A stretch of DNA of 64,000 bases from Gammaproteobacteria bacterium (GTDB taxonomy: Bacteria; Pseudomonadota; Gammaproteobacteria; Burkholderiales; Rhodocyclaceae): assembly GCA_029289265.1 (NCBI GenBank), contig JARFTX010000001.1:209849-273848 (forward strand), read 5' to 3'. The position numbers and the translations under genes are program-made. The notes under the pieces were generated by a model. The model saw only the letters and a list, made by a program, of their open reading frames with translations. It did no database searches and was not told the DNA's origin. Each line of letters opens with the position of its first letter. Positions within the stretch are counted from its first letter, which is position 1. Shown here piece by piece: positions 32,781 through 41,498 of the stretch.

Positions 32781-34739
32781 ATGATTAGCAGGAAATACGA
32801 CGAACTCAAGGCTGCAGGAAGCCTGCCTTCGCCGAAGGGCGTCGCGCTCGCCATCATCAGGCTGACGCAGCAGGATGAGGTCTCGATGGCCGAGTTGGCG
32901 CGCGCGATCGGCGGCGATCCTGCCTTCGTCGGGCGGCTGATCAAGGCCGCCAATGGGCTGATCGCCTTCAATCGGCGCCCGGTCGGCTCGGTGCGCGAGG
33001 CGTTGATGGTCCTCGGGCTGCCCGCCGTGCGTTCGATGGCGCTCGGCTTCTCGCTGCTATCCGACTACCGCAAGGGCGCCTGCCGTGGCTTCGATTACGA
33101 TCGCTACTGGTCGCATTCGCTGCTGATGGCGCTGGCCATGCAGGTGATCGCCCAGCGCAACCACGCTGCGGCGCCCGACGAATTGTTCAGCGTGGGGCTG
33201 CTTGCGCGGGTTGGCGAGCTCGCGCTGGCGACCGCCCATCCCCGCGAGTACGCCGAACTGCTGGCCGAGTGCCGGCGTTACCCCGAGCGCCGGCTTGTCG
33301 AGCTCGAACGCCGCACGCTCGCCATCACGCACTCGGAGCTGGCGGGTGCACTGATGCAGGACTGGGGGCTGCCGCGAGTCTTCGTGGATCTGGTCGCCGG
33401 TTTCGATGCCCTGGACGGCCATGTGCATGCCGAAGGGACGCGCCAGTACATTCTTCACCAGTCGCTGCTCACCGCGCGGGCGATCGCCGATACCTGCCTC
33501 GCGGCGAACGGGGATCGGGTCGCGCTGCTGCATGCCCTGTTCGGGCAGGCCGGGCAGATCGGCTTCGGCCGCGACGAGGTCATCGCCGACTGCGAGCGCA
33601 TCTTCGCGCTGTGGAGCGATTGGGGTGCATCGCTCGCGCTCGATGTGCCGGAGTGGCCCTCGTTTGCCGATCTGGTGCTGGGCGGCACGGCCGGCAGCGG
33701 CGAGGAGGAGGTCGCTTCAGCCGATCAGTCGCTTGCCGTTCAGCGGCCTCAGCCGGATGGCGCGGGATCGTCGGCCGACGCCGAGCTCTTGCGGATGCTG
33801 GTGGCGGACTCCGGGCCGGATACGGAAGCCGCGGTCAACGCGGCGTTGCACGACGATCTGCCCGACCTGGCTGCGGCGCACGATGCGCGCTCCGCACTCG
33901 ACAAGGCACTGGAACTTCAACCGCAGCTCATCGTGATCGGTGCTTCGTTCCCGCCTGGCGAGGGATTGGATCTCGTCCGGGCCCTGCGCAGGACGCGCAT
34001 CGGGGAGCGGATCTACGTGCTGCTGCTGAGCGCTGCCGATAGCGATGAGCGCCTGGTCGAAGCCTTCGATGCGGGGGTCGACGACCTCGTGGTCGCGCCG
34101 GTGCGAACGCCCGTGTTTGCCGCGCGCCTGCGCGCCGGTGTGCGCGTGATCCGTCTGCAGCAGGCGCTCGAGCGCGAACGCGAGGAACTGCGCCACTTCG
34201 CTGCCGAGCTTGCGGTGACCAACCGGCGTCTGCACGAGGCGGCGCTGACCGACGTCCTCACCGGTTTCCGCAATCGTCGATATGCGCACGAGCGCATGGA
34301 GCAGGAATGGGCTGCGGCGGTGCGCACGGGCCGGCCGCTGGCCTGCATGATCATCGACTTCGACGGGCTCAAGCCGCTCAACGACACCTTCGGGCACGAG
34401 GCGGGCGATCTCGCGCTGACCCAGGCTGCCGCCGCCTTGCGCAAGGCACTGCGCGGGCAGGACGTGATATGCCGCATTGGCGGTGACGAGTTCCTCGCCA
34501 TCTGTCCGGGGTCCGATCTCTCGGCCGCGCTCAAGTGCGCAGAGCGGCTGCGTCAGGCCGTGAGCGCCATTGCCCTGGATCTTTCCAGCCGCAGCGTGCC
34601 CTTGTCGGTAAGCATCGGGGTCGCCGAGAAGGACCGCTCCACCGAGAACCCCGACATGCTGATGAAGGTCGCCGATCGCGGCGCCTATCTCGCCAAGCAG
34701 CGAGGGCGAAACGGCGTCGCAACGGTTCAGAATAGCTGA
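32781..34739 (+). CDS. HDOD-degenerate receiver-GGDEF diguanylate cyclase
   Basis: A 652-residue cytosolic signalling protein. The HDOD domain is about 10-210 (VALAIIRLTQQDEVSMAELARAIGGDP, LIKAANGLIAF). The middle domain, about 330-450, folds like a receiver but lacks phosphorylation residues: the acceptor segment reads LIVIGASFPPGEG with no Asp, and the Lys position reads VAPVRT. The GGDEF domain (about 485-650) is intact (DVLTGFRNRRYA, DFDGLKPLNDTFGH, CRIGGDEFLAI), so cyclic-di-GMP synthesis is likely. It sits just upstream of flhDC, which hints at a motile-to-sessile switch. ATG 32781 is the first in frame. Confidence 0.87.
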   Translation: MISRKYDELKAAGSLPSPKGVALAIIRLTQQDEVSMAELARAIGGDPAFVGRLIKAANGLIAFNRRPVGSVREALMVLGLPAVRSMALGFSLLSDYRKGACRGFDYDRYWSHSLLMALAMQVIAQRNHAAAPDELFSVGLLARVGELALATAHPREYAELLAECRRYPERRLVELERRTLAITHSELAGALMQDWGLPRVFVDLVAGFDALDGHVHAEGTRQYILHQSLLTARAIADTCLAANGDRVALLHALFGQAGQIGFGRDEVIADCERIFALWSDWGASLALDVPEWPSFADLVLGGTAGSGEEEVASADQSLAVQRPQPDGAGSSADAELLRMLVADSGPDTEAAVNAALHDDLPDLAAAHDARSALDKALELQPQLIVIGASFPPGEGLDLVRALRRTRIGERIYVLLLSAADSDERLVEAFDAGVDDLVVAPVRTPVFAARLRAGVRVIRLQQALEREREELRHFAAELAVTNRRLHEAALTDVLTGFRNRRYAHERMEQEWAAAVRTGRPLACMIIDFDGLKPLNDTFGHEAGDLALTQAAAALRKALRGQDVICRIGGDEFLAICPGSDLSAALKCAERLRQAVSAIALDLSSRSVPLSVSIGVAEKDRSTENPDMLMKVADRGAYLAKQRGRNGVATVQNS

Positions 34740-34884
34740 TCGGCAGGTGGCCGCGGACGCGCGTGTCGCATCGGCCGCGCGAGGGCGGGGCGCGCACGAG
34801 GCGGTGACGGAGCCCTGTCCGACTGTTATATCCATACCACAGTCACGGTAATCGGATTTGCAATTCCTTACAATCTACTTTAAG

Positions 34885-34905
34885 TTCAGGGCCGTTGTCC
34901 CTGAA
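34885..34905 (+). promoter_or_regulatory. Inverted repeat at the flhD start codon
   Basis: TTCAGGG (34885-34891) and CCCTGAA (34899-34905) form a perfect 7-bp stem with a 7-base loop, ending in the A of ATG 34905. It could limit translation from that ATG. A TACAAT -10 lies at 34869-34874, so the transcript may start very near the stem. If the real start is ATG 34929, the hairpin is only a leader element. Confidence 0.4.
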
Positions 34906-35264
34906 TGCCGAGCCTGAAGATCCATCCGATGAAGCGCCACGACTTCCAGGAAGAAATCAAGGAACTCAATCTGGCGTACCTGATGCTTGCGCAGCACATG
35001 CTGCGCGAGGACCGGGAAACGGCCATGTTCCGCCTCGGTATCGGGAAGGAGATCGCCGACCTGATCGAAGGCCTGTCCGGCGCCAAGCTGGTCAGGATGG
35101 CCTCTGGCCAGATGCTGCTGCCGACCTTCCGTTTCGACGATGCGTTGCTCGCCGGCCTGGTGGCCGGCGAAGGCAAGAGTCCTGCCACAGCGGGCATTCA
35201 CGCTGCGATCGTCGCAGCGGCCCGCCCGGTCAAGGATCTCGCCAAGGGAGAAGAAGAGAAATGA
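34905..35264 (+). CDS. flhD: Flagellar master regulator subunit FlhD
   Basis: A 119-residue FlhD, the non-DNA-binding half of the FlhD4C2 activator that turns on class II flagellar genes. Diagnostic parts are EEIKELNLAYLMLAQHMLREDRETAMFRLGI (split around 16-46) and LLPTFRFDDALLAGL. The first ATG 34905 gives nine residues before MKRHDFQEE; ATG 34929 is an equally good start by comparison with shorter FlhD proteins. It overlaps flhC by ATGA. Confidence 0.92.
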   Translation: MPSLKIHPMKRHDFQEEIKELNLAYLMLAQHMLREDRETAMFRLGIGKEIADLIEGLSGAKLVRMASGQMLLPTFRFDDALLAGLVAGEGKSPATAGIHAAIVAAARPVKDLAKGEEEK

Positions 35265-35824
35265 AGAACAAGAGCGTGATCCGCGAAGCGGAAGACATCC
35301 AGCGTGCCGCCGAGATGGTGCGACTGGGCGCGCGCATGCAGATGCTCGAGGCCGAGACGGCGCTGAGCCGAGAGCGCCTGCTCAAGATCTACAAGGAAGT
35401 GCGCGGCATGTCGCCCCCCAAGGGCATGCTGCCGTTCTCGACCGACTGGTTCATGTCGTGGCAGCCGAACGTGCACTCGTCGCTCTTCATGAGCTTCTAC
35501 ACGTTCTTCCAGCGGCACTCCGAACTGCCGGCGCTGGATGCCATTCTCAAGGCCTACCACCTCTATCTCGACCACGTCGAGGCCGAGGCCGGCGAACCGG
35601 TCCTGAGCCTGACGCGAGCCTGGACGCTGGTGCGCTTCTACGACGCGGATCTGCTCCAGTCCGCCACCTGCACCTGCTGCGGCGGAGCGTTCGTGGCCCA
35701 TGCCTACGACCCCACTCACAGTTATGTGTGCGGCCTGTGCAACGTGCCGTCGCGGGCCGGCAAGGGCAAGAAGGCGCAGCGCGCCGTGCGACCCACGCGC
35801 AGCCGTACCGCGCGCATCGACTGA
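35261..35824 (+). CDS. flhC: Flagellar master regulator subunit FlhC
   Basis: A 187-residue FlhC, the DNA-binding subunit of the FlhDC activator. The four zinc cysteines are present as CTCC (about 139-142) and CGLC (about 159-162). Other family segments are EMVRLGARMQMLEAETALSRERL and GMLPFSTDWFMSWQPNVHSSLFM. The last 25 residues are Arg/Lys-rich. Start ATG 35261 overlaps the flhD stop. A strong stem-loop terminator follows at 35846. Confidence 0.94.
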   Translation: MKNKSVIREAEDIQRAAEMVRLGARMQMLEAETALSRERLLKIYKEVRGMSPPKGMLPFSTDWFMSWQPNVHSSLFMSFYTFFQRHSELPALDAILKAYHLYLDHVEAEAGEPVLSLTRAWTLVRFYDADLLQSATCTCCGGAFVAHAYDPTHSYVCGLCNVPSRAGKGKKAQRAVRPTRSRTARID

Positions 35825-35845
35825 ACCTGTCTTCGCAGGGTTTCC

Positions 35846-35878
35846 GGGTGGCCGCTTGCATGGACGGCCGCCCGTTTT
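35846..35878 (+). terminator. Terminator after flhDC
   Basis: GGGTGGCCG (35846-35854) pairs with CGGCCGCCC (35865-35873), with one G-U pair, over a 10-base loop, and is followed by GTTTTCG. It sits 22 bp after the flhC stop. It separates the regulator operon from motAB. Confidence 0.7.
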
Positions 35879-35920
35879 CGCGTCGACCTCGCGTGTCGTG
35901 ACTCCCCCCCTGACTTGCCG

Positions 35921-35990
35921 GCGCAATCCACGGGCAGCGCAATCCACGGGCAGCGCAATCCACGGGCAGCGCAATCCACGGGCAGCGCAA
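35921..35990. repeat. Four perfect 16-bp tandem repeats upstream of motA
   Basis: The unit GCGCAATCCACGGGCA occurs four times without a mismatch (35921-35984), plus a partial fifth of six bases (35985-35990). It lies in the 304-bp gap between flhC and motA; the rest of that gap holds the flhDC terminator and, at 36066-36071, a TACAAT -10-like sequence before motA. The function is unknown. Copy number could vary between strains. Confidence 0.9.
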
Positions 35991-36128
35991 ACCTCCCTGG
36001 GCGCACGACATCCCTCATCGGCGGCCCATTTTCCCGTCAAGTTTCGCCGGCCGGCGACGTTAACCTACAATGCGCGTTTCCTGATTTCTTGAAGATGTCC
36101 CGGGTGCCCGGGGCGACAGAGGTGGCCG

Positions 36129-36983
36129 GTGCTTGTCCTCGTTGGTTATGTAATCGTACTGCTTGCGTCGATCGGTACCTATGCGATGCACGGCAGCCTG
36201 ATGGCCCTGTGGGTGCCGCTCGAGTATCTGGCCATCGTCGGTCTGATGATCGGCGGATTCGTGGCCGGCAACGGCAACAAGGCGATGAACGCGACCTTCA
36301 AGGCGCTCCCCGGGGCGCTCAAGTCCTCGCCTTACAACAAGGCCTTGTACATGGAGTTGCTCGCGCTGATGTACGAGCTCCTCGCCAAGGTGCGCAAGGA
36401 AGGGCTGATGTCGATCGAGAGCGACGTCGAGAACCCCGAATCCAGCCCCGTCTTTTCCAAGTACCCGAGCGTGATGGCCGACCACCATGCCATCGAGTTC
36501 ATGACCGACTACCTCCGGCTGATGGTCGGAGGAAACCTGAATGCCTTCGAGATCGAGGGCCTGATGGATGCGGAAATCGAGACCCATCATCAGGAAGCTC
36601 ACCTCGGCCCCCACGTCGTCGCCAAGGTCGGCGATGCGCTGCCGGCGTTCGGCATCGTTGTCGCGGTCATGGGGGTCGTCAACGTCATGGGCTCGGTCGG
36701 TCAGCCGCCGGCCGTGCTCGGCAAGATGATCGGTGGGGCGCTGGTCGGCACCTTCCTCGGCATTCTGCTCTCCTACGGCTTCGTCCAGCCGATCGCCGGC
36801 CAGCTCGAACAGAGGGCCGACGAGAGCGGGCGCATCTACCAGTGCATCAAGGTGGTCCTGCTCGCCAGCATGAACGGCTACGCGCCGCAGATCGCCGTCG
36901 AATTCGGTCGCAAGGTGCTCTACAGCACCGACCGCCCGAGCTTCCTCGAGCTCGAGGCCGACATCAAGAGCCGCAAGCGTTGA
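36129..36983 (+). CDS. motA: Flagellar stator protein MotA
   Basis: A 284-residue inner-membrane stator subunit; with MotB it forms the proton channel that drives the flagellar motor. Helices are at about 1-20 and 28-48, and the pair GIVVAVMGVVNVMGS / VGTFLGILLSYGFVQPI at about 175-225. Rotor-contacting charged loop residues lie between (YMELLALMYELLAKVRKEG). The C-terminal NGYAPQIAVEFGRKVLYS matches E. coli MotA closely. The start is GTG 36129 with agaggtgg just upstream. It lies 102 bp before motB. Confidence 0.95.
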   Translation: MLVLVGYVIVLLASIGTYAMHGSLMALWVPLEYLAIVGLMIGGFVAGNGNKAMNATFKALPGALKSSPYNKALYMELLALMYELLAKVRKEGLMSIESDVENPESSPVFSKYPSVMADHHAIEFMTDYLRLMVGGNLNAFEIEGLMDAEIETHHQEAHLGPHVVAKVGDALPAFGIVVAVMGVVNVMGSVGQPPAVLGKMIGGALVGTFLGILLSYGFVQPIAGQLEQRADESGRIYQCIKVVLLASMNGYAPQIAVEFGRKVLYSTDRPSFLELEADIKSRKR

Positions 36984-37084
36984 TGGACGACTGGGCGATG
37001 CACGAGCGCGAAAAATTCGGGTCGGCGTGGCATGCGGCCGTGTGCCGCATGTCCCGGTCCATGCGGGTATAAGAGGCCGGGGCC

Positions 37085-38056
37085 GTGAGCGACGATACCC
37101 AGCAACCGATCATCGTCAAACGCATCAAGAAGGGCGGCGGCGGCCACCACGGCGGTGCCTGGAAGATCGCCTATGCGGACTTCGTCACCGCGATGATGGC
37201 GTTCTTCCTGATGATGTGGCTGCTGGGATCGACCGCGCAGGGCGATCTCGAAGGCATTGCCGAGTTCTTCCAGAACCCGCTCAAGGTTTCGATGCAAGGC
37301 GGCAGTGGCGCCGGCGACAGTTCCAGCATCATTCCCGGCGGCGGCGAGGATCTCACTCGCTCCCTCGGCCAGGTCAAGCGTGGCGACGTCGACGGCCGAC
37401 GCACCATCAACCTCGACGCGGCCAAGGGGCGCCAGCGCGCCGCAGCCGACTACGAGGCCGAATTGCGTGAGCGCGGCCGGCTGATGGATCTGATGGGGCG
37501 GCTCGAGGCGATCATCGAGGCCGATCCGCAGCTGCGCAGCTTCAAGAACCAGATCCTCATCGACATCACCTCCGAGGGCCTGCGCATCCAGATCGTCGAC
37601 GAGCACAACCGCCCGATGTTCGCGAGCGCCAGCGCCGAGCTTCAAACCTATACGCGGGTGATTCTGCGGGCGATCGGGCGGGCCCTGAACGACGTGCCCA
37701 ACCGCCTGAGCCTTTCCGGCCACACCGATGCCGCACCCTTCGTCGGCGGCGACCGCGGCTTCTCGAACTGGGAGCTGTCGGCCAACCGCGCGAACGCCTC
37801 GCGCCGCGAGTTGATTGCCGGCGGTCTGGAACCGGGCAAGGTGATCCGCGTTGTGGGGCTGGCCGAGACCATCCCCTTCAACGAAGACGACCCCCTCGAT
37901 CCGGCCAACCGCCGCATCAGCATCATCGTCATGAACAAGAAGACCGAGCAGGCCGTGCGCGGCCAGGGGGCCGGGGAAGTCGCGCTCGATGGCGAAGAGT
38001 TCGACGACGATGCGCTGCGCCGCGGCATCGAACTCAATCTCCCGGCACGCAACTGA
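37085..38056 (+). CDS. motB: Flagellar stator protein MotB
   Basis: A 323-residue stator protein. The single N-terminal membrane helix carries the proton-binding Asp in AYADFVTAMMAFFLMMWLL (about 29-47, Asp32). The plug/linker region (50-140) contains a Gly/Ser-rich stretch. The OmpA-like peptidoglycan-binding domain (about 165-290) has the motifs LSLSGHTDAAPF (split) and NWELSANRANASRREL. Start GTG 37085 is 101 bp after motA. It ends with a 330-bp gap before the Aer-like gene. Confidence 0.95.
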   Translation: MSDDTQQPIIVKRIKKGGGGHHGGAWKIAYADFVTAMMAFFLMMWLLGSTAQGDLEGIAEFFQNPLKVSMQGGSGAGDSSSIIPGGGEDLTRSLGQVKRGDVDGRRTINLDAAKGRQRAAADYEAELRERGRLMDLMGRLEAIIEADPQLRSFKNQILIDITSEGLRIQIVDEHNRPMFASASAELQTYTRVILRAIGRALNDVPNRLSLSGHTDAAPFVGGDRGFSNWELSANRANASRRELIAGGLEPGKVIRVVGLAETIPFNEDDPLDPANRRISIIVMNKKTEQAVRGQGAGEVALDGEEFDDDALRRGIELNLPARN

Positions 38057-38386
38057 ACGTCATCGAGGCGTCGGCGTTCGCACACGACCGCTGCGAGCGT
38101 CCGGCGCCATGCATGTCGCATCACACCGGTTGGCGAGGGCGCCCCGGCCGCCACCTTGCGAGTTCCCAAGCTGGGCAGTCGTGCCTTGGAGCCGTCCAGA
38201 GGCGGAATCGTCAGCAGGGTGCCGCAGGTTATACTCGGTCTAAAGCAGGATTCCAAATCGTCGCAGGGTCAGGGCTGGTCGCAGGCGCGCAGCGTCGGGT
38301 GGATGCCTCGGGCAGGGGCGGAGGTCGGCGCCTGCGCGCCAGAATGGATGTTGAAGCAATGCCGTCGATTTCGGGTCGCAACAATC
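38057..38386. other. 330-bp intergenic region before the Aer-like gene
   Basis: No gene is supported here. The frame of the downstream gene stays open to 38156, but the extra 77 codons have no PAS or other similarity. A tatact -10-like site occurs at 38230-38235. A partial sigma-28 half (TAAAG at 38241) has a poor second half, so I do not call it. Confidence 0.5.
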
Positions 38387-39682
38387 ATGAGATCACCGAG
38401 CGTGACGACTTACAGAGAGATTGAAGTTCCGGCGGCAGCGTCCATCGTGCTCAAGACCGACCTGGACGGTGTGATCACCCATGCCAGCGGCGATCTTTGC
38501 CGCTTGAGCGGTTATGGCGAAGCGGAACTGGTCGGTTCCCCCGAAACGATCCTCCGCCACCCGGACATGCCCGAGGCCGCATACGAGGATCTCTGGCGCG
38601 ATGCCGCGGCCGGCCGCACCTGGTCGGCGGCCTTGCAGTGCCGGTGCCGCAATGGCGAGCACTTCTGGATGGTTGCCGACGTTATCCCGGTGGAGCGTCA
38701 GGGCGTCATCACCGGGCTCATGTGGTCGGGCAGAAGAGCCCTGCGCTACGAAATCGACCGTGCGCGCATCGGTTACCGCCGCTTGCGCGAGCGCCTGCCC
38801 GGCGGGCCGGTGATGTTGCACGGGCGGGTCGTGTCGAATCGCTTCATGGGTGGCGTCCGGCAGTGGTTTCGCAATCTGAGATTTGCCGGCCGATTGTCGT
38901 TGCTCGGTGCGCCCATTGCGCTGCTGGTGCTCGTCTATGGGCTGATTCACGAGCAATCGATCGAGCATGCCAGTGGCCCACTCAAGGACGTCTTGCCCGA
39001 GGCGTTGACGATGCTCGGGGCGGTCATGCTGTTCGTCGCCGTCAGCGTCTTCATGACCACGCGTTCCGTGACGCGGCCGCTGCGGGAGGTGGACCGGGCG
39101 ATTCGATCGATGGCCGAGGGCAACTTCAATACGCGCGTGGATGGCCGCCGCAACGACGAGGTCGGGCGGTTGTTGCAGAACCTCAAGAAGCTCCAGGTTC
39201 GCATGGGCTACGACGTGGAGCGTATGGTGTTCGGGGGTTTCGAGCGAGAGACCGTGCCTCCATATTCCGATGCCGAGGCGGGTGCGACAAGGCGCGCCGC
39301 GCCAAGGCCGAGCCGCGGGGTGAGCCATGGGCGGGTGACGAACCCGAATCCGGTGCTCAGGCCCCGACCCGCTGCGGCAGGTGGCAGCCGTGCGCCTACG
39401 GCGGCAGAGCCATTGCCTCCAACTCGTGACGAAGTTGGCAGATCCCTGCCGCAAGGCGAGGCGATCGAAACCTCGGCTGCGGCCGACATCGTCTATACTC
39501 CGGCCGCGGCCTGCCTGCCGCGCCCTGCCGACGGCGGGGTTTCGGACGCCTTCAGCGAAGCGTTCGCCGCGCATACGGTGCGCGGTGCACGCCGAGTCGT
39601 TGCGGCGCCGGTGCCCAAGGTCGGGCACAAGGGTCGCGGGCAGTCCCCTCTGCTGGATGAGTGGAACGATATCGGCGCATGA
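38387..39682 (+). CDS. Aer-like PAS-TM-HAMP protein without the MCP signalling domain
   Basis: A 431-residue membrane protein whose N-terminal part is like the aerotaxis sensor Aer: YREIEVP (9-15), a PAS domain of about 20-115 with RLSGYGEAELVGSPETILRHPDMPEA (split), an F1-like linker, two close membrane segments (about 170-190 and 210-232), and HAMP (about 233-285). Aer normally continues into a methyl-accepting, CheA-contacting domain. Here a disordered Pro/Ala/Arg-rich tail of 140 residues follows instead. The end overlaps cheR by ATGA, so truncation by the window or a frameshift is unlikely. The PAS probably binds FAD or another cofactor. It may modulate another receptor. Confidence 0.8.
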   Translation: MRSPSVTTYREIEVPAAASIVLKTDLDGVITHASGDLCRLSGYGEAELVGSPETILRHPDMPEAAYEDLWRDAAAGRTWSAALQCRCRNGEHFWMVADVIPVERQGVITGLMWSGRRALRYEIDRARIGYRRLRERLPGGPVMLHGRVVSNRFMGGVRQWFRNLRFAGRLSLLGAPIALLVLVYGLIHEQSIEHASGPLKDVLPEALTMLGAVMLFVAVSVFMTTRSVTRPLREVDRAIRSMAEGNFNTRVDGRRNDEVGRLLQNLKKLQVRMGYDVERMVFGGFERETVPPYSDAEAGATRRAAPRPSRGVSHGRVTNPNPVLRPRPAAAGGSRAPTAAEPLPPTRDEVGRSLPQGEAIETSAAADIVYTPAAACLPRPADGGVSDAFSEAFAAHTVRGARRVVAAPVPKVGHKGRGQSPLLDEWNDIGA

Positions 39683-40596
39683 CTTCGGAGGATCGGTTTC
39701 GCCCACCGGGCAGTCCCGCCAAGGGACTGGCCGGTGAGATGGCGCGCCTGCTGGGCGCCCAGTCGGCCTCTGCCCGCGGCGATGCCGGGCGCGAGTTCGC
39801 CTTCTCGGCGCAGGACTTCGAACGGGTGCGCAAGCTCATCCACGAGCATGCCGGCATCGTCCTCGCCCCCTCCAAGCAGGACATGGTCTATAGCCGCCTC
39901 ACGCGGCGGCTGCGCGCCTGCGGGCTGCGCGATTTCTCCGAGTATCTCGATCGCATCCGACGGGATCGCAGCGAGTGGGAGGCCTTCGTCAATGCCCTCA
40001 CCACCAATCTCACCTCGTTCTTCCGCGAGTCCCACCATTTCGACATACTTGCCGATCATTTCCGCCGCCTGGGTAGTGGCCGCACGCTCAATGTCTGGTG
40101 CTGCGCCGCGTCGACCGGCGAGGAACCCTATTCACTGGCGATCACCGCCTGCGAAGCGTTCAACACCCTGAGCCCGCCAGTACGCATTCTCGCGAGTGAC
40201 GTCAATACCGAGGTGCTCGCCCACGCCCAGCACGGGCGCTACACCAGCGAGCGGGTCGGGTTGCTCAAGGGCGCGCGGCTCGAGCGCTACTTCACAAGAC
40301 ACGTCGACGGGCGTGAGGATGGGTATCAGGTGCGGCCCGAGCTTCAGCGCCTGCTGACGTTCCGCCGGGTCAATCTGCTCGATCCGGTCTGGTCGGTGCC
40401 GGGCGGCGTGGATGCGATATTCTGTCGCAACGTCATGATTTATTTCGACAAACCCACCCAGTACGCGATTCTCAAACGCTTCGCGCCGCTGCTGCGCGAC
40501 GATGGTCTGCTGTTCGCGGGGCACTCCGAAAGCTTCTTCCACGCGGCCGACCTTTTTCGGCCGCTCGGCAAGACGGTGTATAGGCGTGCCGGCTGA
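39679..40596 (+). CDS. cheR: Chemoreceptor methyltransferase CheR
   Basis: A 305-residue SAM-dependent methyltransferase that methylates glutamates of chemoreceptors. The N-terminal helical domain is about 40-110 ([32 protein letters not shown], split). The SAM motif is [15 protein letters not shown] (about 140-154), followed by [19 protein letters not shown] and [15 protein letters not shown]. It starts on the stop of the Aer-like gene (ATGA) and overlaps the cheB-like gene by 11 bp. The N-terminal 40 residues are an unstructured extension. Confidence 0.95.
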   Translation: MTSEDRFRPPGSPAKGLAGEMARLLGAQSASARGDAGREFAFSAQDFERVRKLIHEHAGIVLAPSKQDMVYSRLTRRLRACGLRDFSEYLDRIRRDRSEWEAFVNALTTNLTSFFRESHHFDILADHFRRLGSGRTLNVWCCAASTGEEPYSLAITACEAFNTLSPPVRILASDVNTEVLAHAQHGRYTSERVGLLKGARLERYFTRHVDGREDGYQVRPELQRLLTFRRVNLLDPVWSVPGGVDAIFCRNVMIYFDKPTQYAILKRFAPLLRDDGLLFAGHSESFFHAADLFRPLGKTVYRRAG

Positions 40597-41182
40597 GTGG
40601 AGCCTGGCCGGGGCGGTTGTCTTCATCGGCGCCTCGACCGGCGGCACCGAGGCGATCAAGGCCGTGCTGCAATGCCTGCCCGCCGCGATGCCCCCCATCC
40701 TCATCGCCCAGCACATGCCCGAACACTTCACCGAGGCCTTTGCCCGCAGACTCGACAGTCTCTGCGCGATGAACGTCAAGGAGGCCGAGGATGGCGAGCC
40801 GGTGACCTTCGGCACGGCCTACGTCGCGCCCGGTCACTCCCACCTGACGATCGCCCGGACGGGGCACGAGTTGCGTTGTCGCCTGCGGCGTGAGCCGCCG
40901 CACAATCGTCACCGGCCCTCGGTCGACCTGCTTTTCCAGTCCGCCGCCGAGCAACTCGGGCGCCGTGCCGTGGGTGTGCTCCTGACAGGCATGGGCAAGG
41001 ACGGGGCGCAAGGGCTGCTGCAAATGCGCGAGGCGGGCGCCTGGACGATCGCCCAGCATCAGGATTCATGCGTGGTCTATGGGATGCCGCGCGAGGCCGT
41101 CGCCGTCGGTGCGGTGCGCGAGATCTTGCCTCTGAACGAGATTGCCGCCGGGATCCAGCGTCGTGCCGCTCAGCCCCGGTGA
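40586..41182 (+). CDS. CheB methylesterase catalytic domain, no receiver domain
   Basis: A 198-residue stand-alone CheB methylesterase. The catalytic triad is visible as Ser17 (FIGASTGG), His43 (IAQHMP) and Asp139 (GMGKDGA). [27 protein letters not shown] is the family core (split in the text). Full CheB proteins begin with a receiver domain that keeps the esterase off until phosphorylated; this one has none. Start GTG 40586 overlaps cheR by 11 bp, so no room exists for a receiver. It probably demethylates or deamidates receptors constitutively or through another control. Confidence 0.9.
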   Translation: MPAEWSLAGAVVFIGASTGGTEAIKAVLQCLPAAMPPILIAQHMPEHFTEAFARRLDSLCAMNVKEAEDGEPVTFGTAYVAPGHSHLTIARTGHELRCRLRREPPHNRHRPSVDLLFQSAAEQLGRRAVGVLLTGMGKDGAQGLLQMREAGAWTIAQHQDSCVVYGMPREAVAVGAVREILPLNEIAAGIQRRAAQPR

Positions 41183-41498
41183 CAATCGCCGAACGGCTTG
41201 CCGCTCGGTCGGACGACGGGTCCGATTTGCCCTAAAGAATACCGAGTTCGAGGCCGATACCAATAGTGCAGGGGGCCACGGTCGGCTAGCACCTTCGGCC
41301 GGTGGCTCTACGCTTGGGCGGAGAAGGCATGCATGGCTCGCGGGCGCCGGCGGTATTTCGAGTGAGTGATGAGTAAGAAGAAAGCTATAGAATTGCAGGC
41401 TGCTGACGGGGTGCTGACCATCGCGGCCAGCGGCAATCGACCGCCTTTCCAGCCGACCCGAATGAATCCCGACGTTTTCGCGTCTCGCGGAGTTCCAA
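41183..41498. other. 316-bp intergenic region before cheV
   Basis: Holds the sigma-28-type promoter at 41233-41260. A 45-codon ORF (41369-41506, starting MSKKKAIELQ) overlaps the cheV start by 8 bp, but coding is not supported beyond its open frame. No other structure is seen. Confidence 0.55.
41233..41260 (+). promoter_or_regulatory. Sigma-28 (FliA) type promoter upstream of cheV
   Basis: TAAAGAAT (41233-41240) and GCCGATAC (41253-41260) match the FliA consensus TAAAGTTT-N11-GCCGATAA, with one extra spacer base and matching cores TAAA and GCCGATA. It would place cheV-cheV-cheY-cheZ-cheA in the late class of flagellar genes. The leader to cheV would be about 235 bases. Confidence 0.6.

Noticed and set aside
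38241-38270. Sigma-28 promoter before the Aer-like gene
   Set aside because: TAAAG is present, but the second element matches GCCGATAA at only about three of eight positions.
39679-41182. Frameshift that removed the CheB receiver
   Set aside because: The upstream bases are fully occupied by an intact cheR in another frame with an 11-bp overlap. No receiver remnant is seen in any frame.
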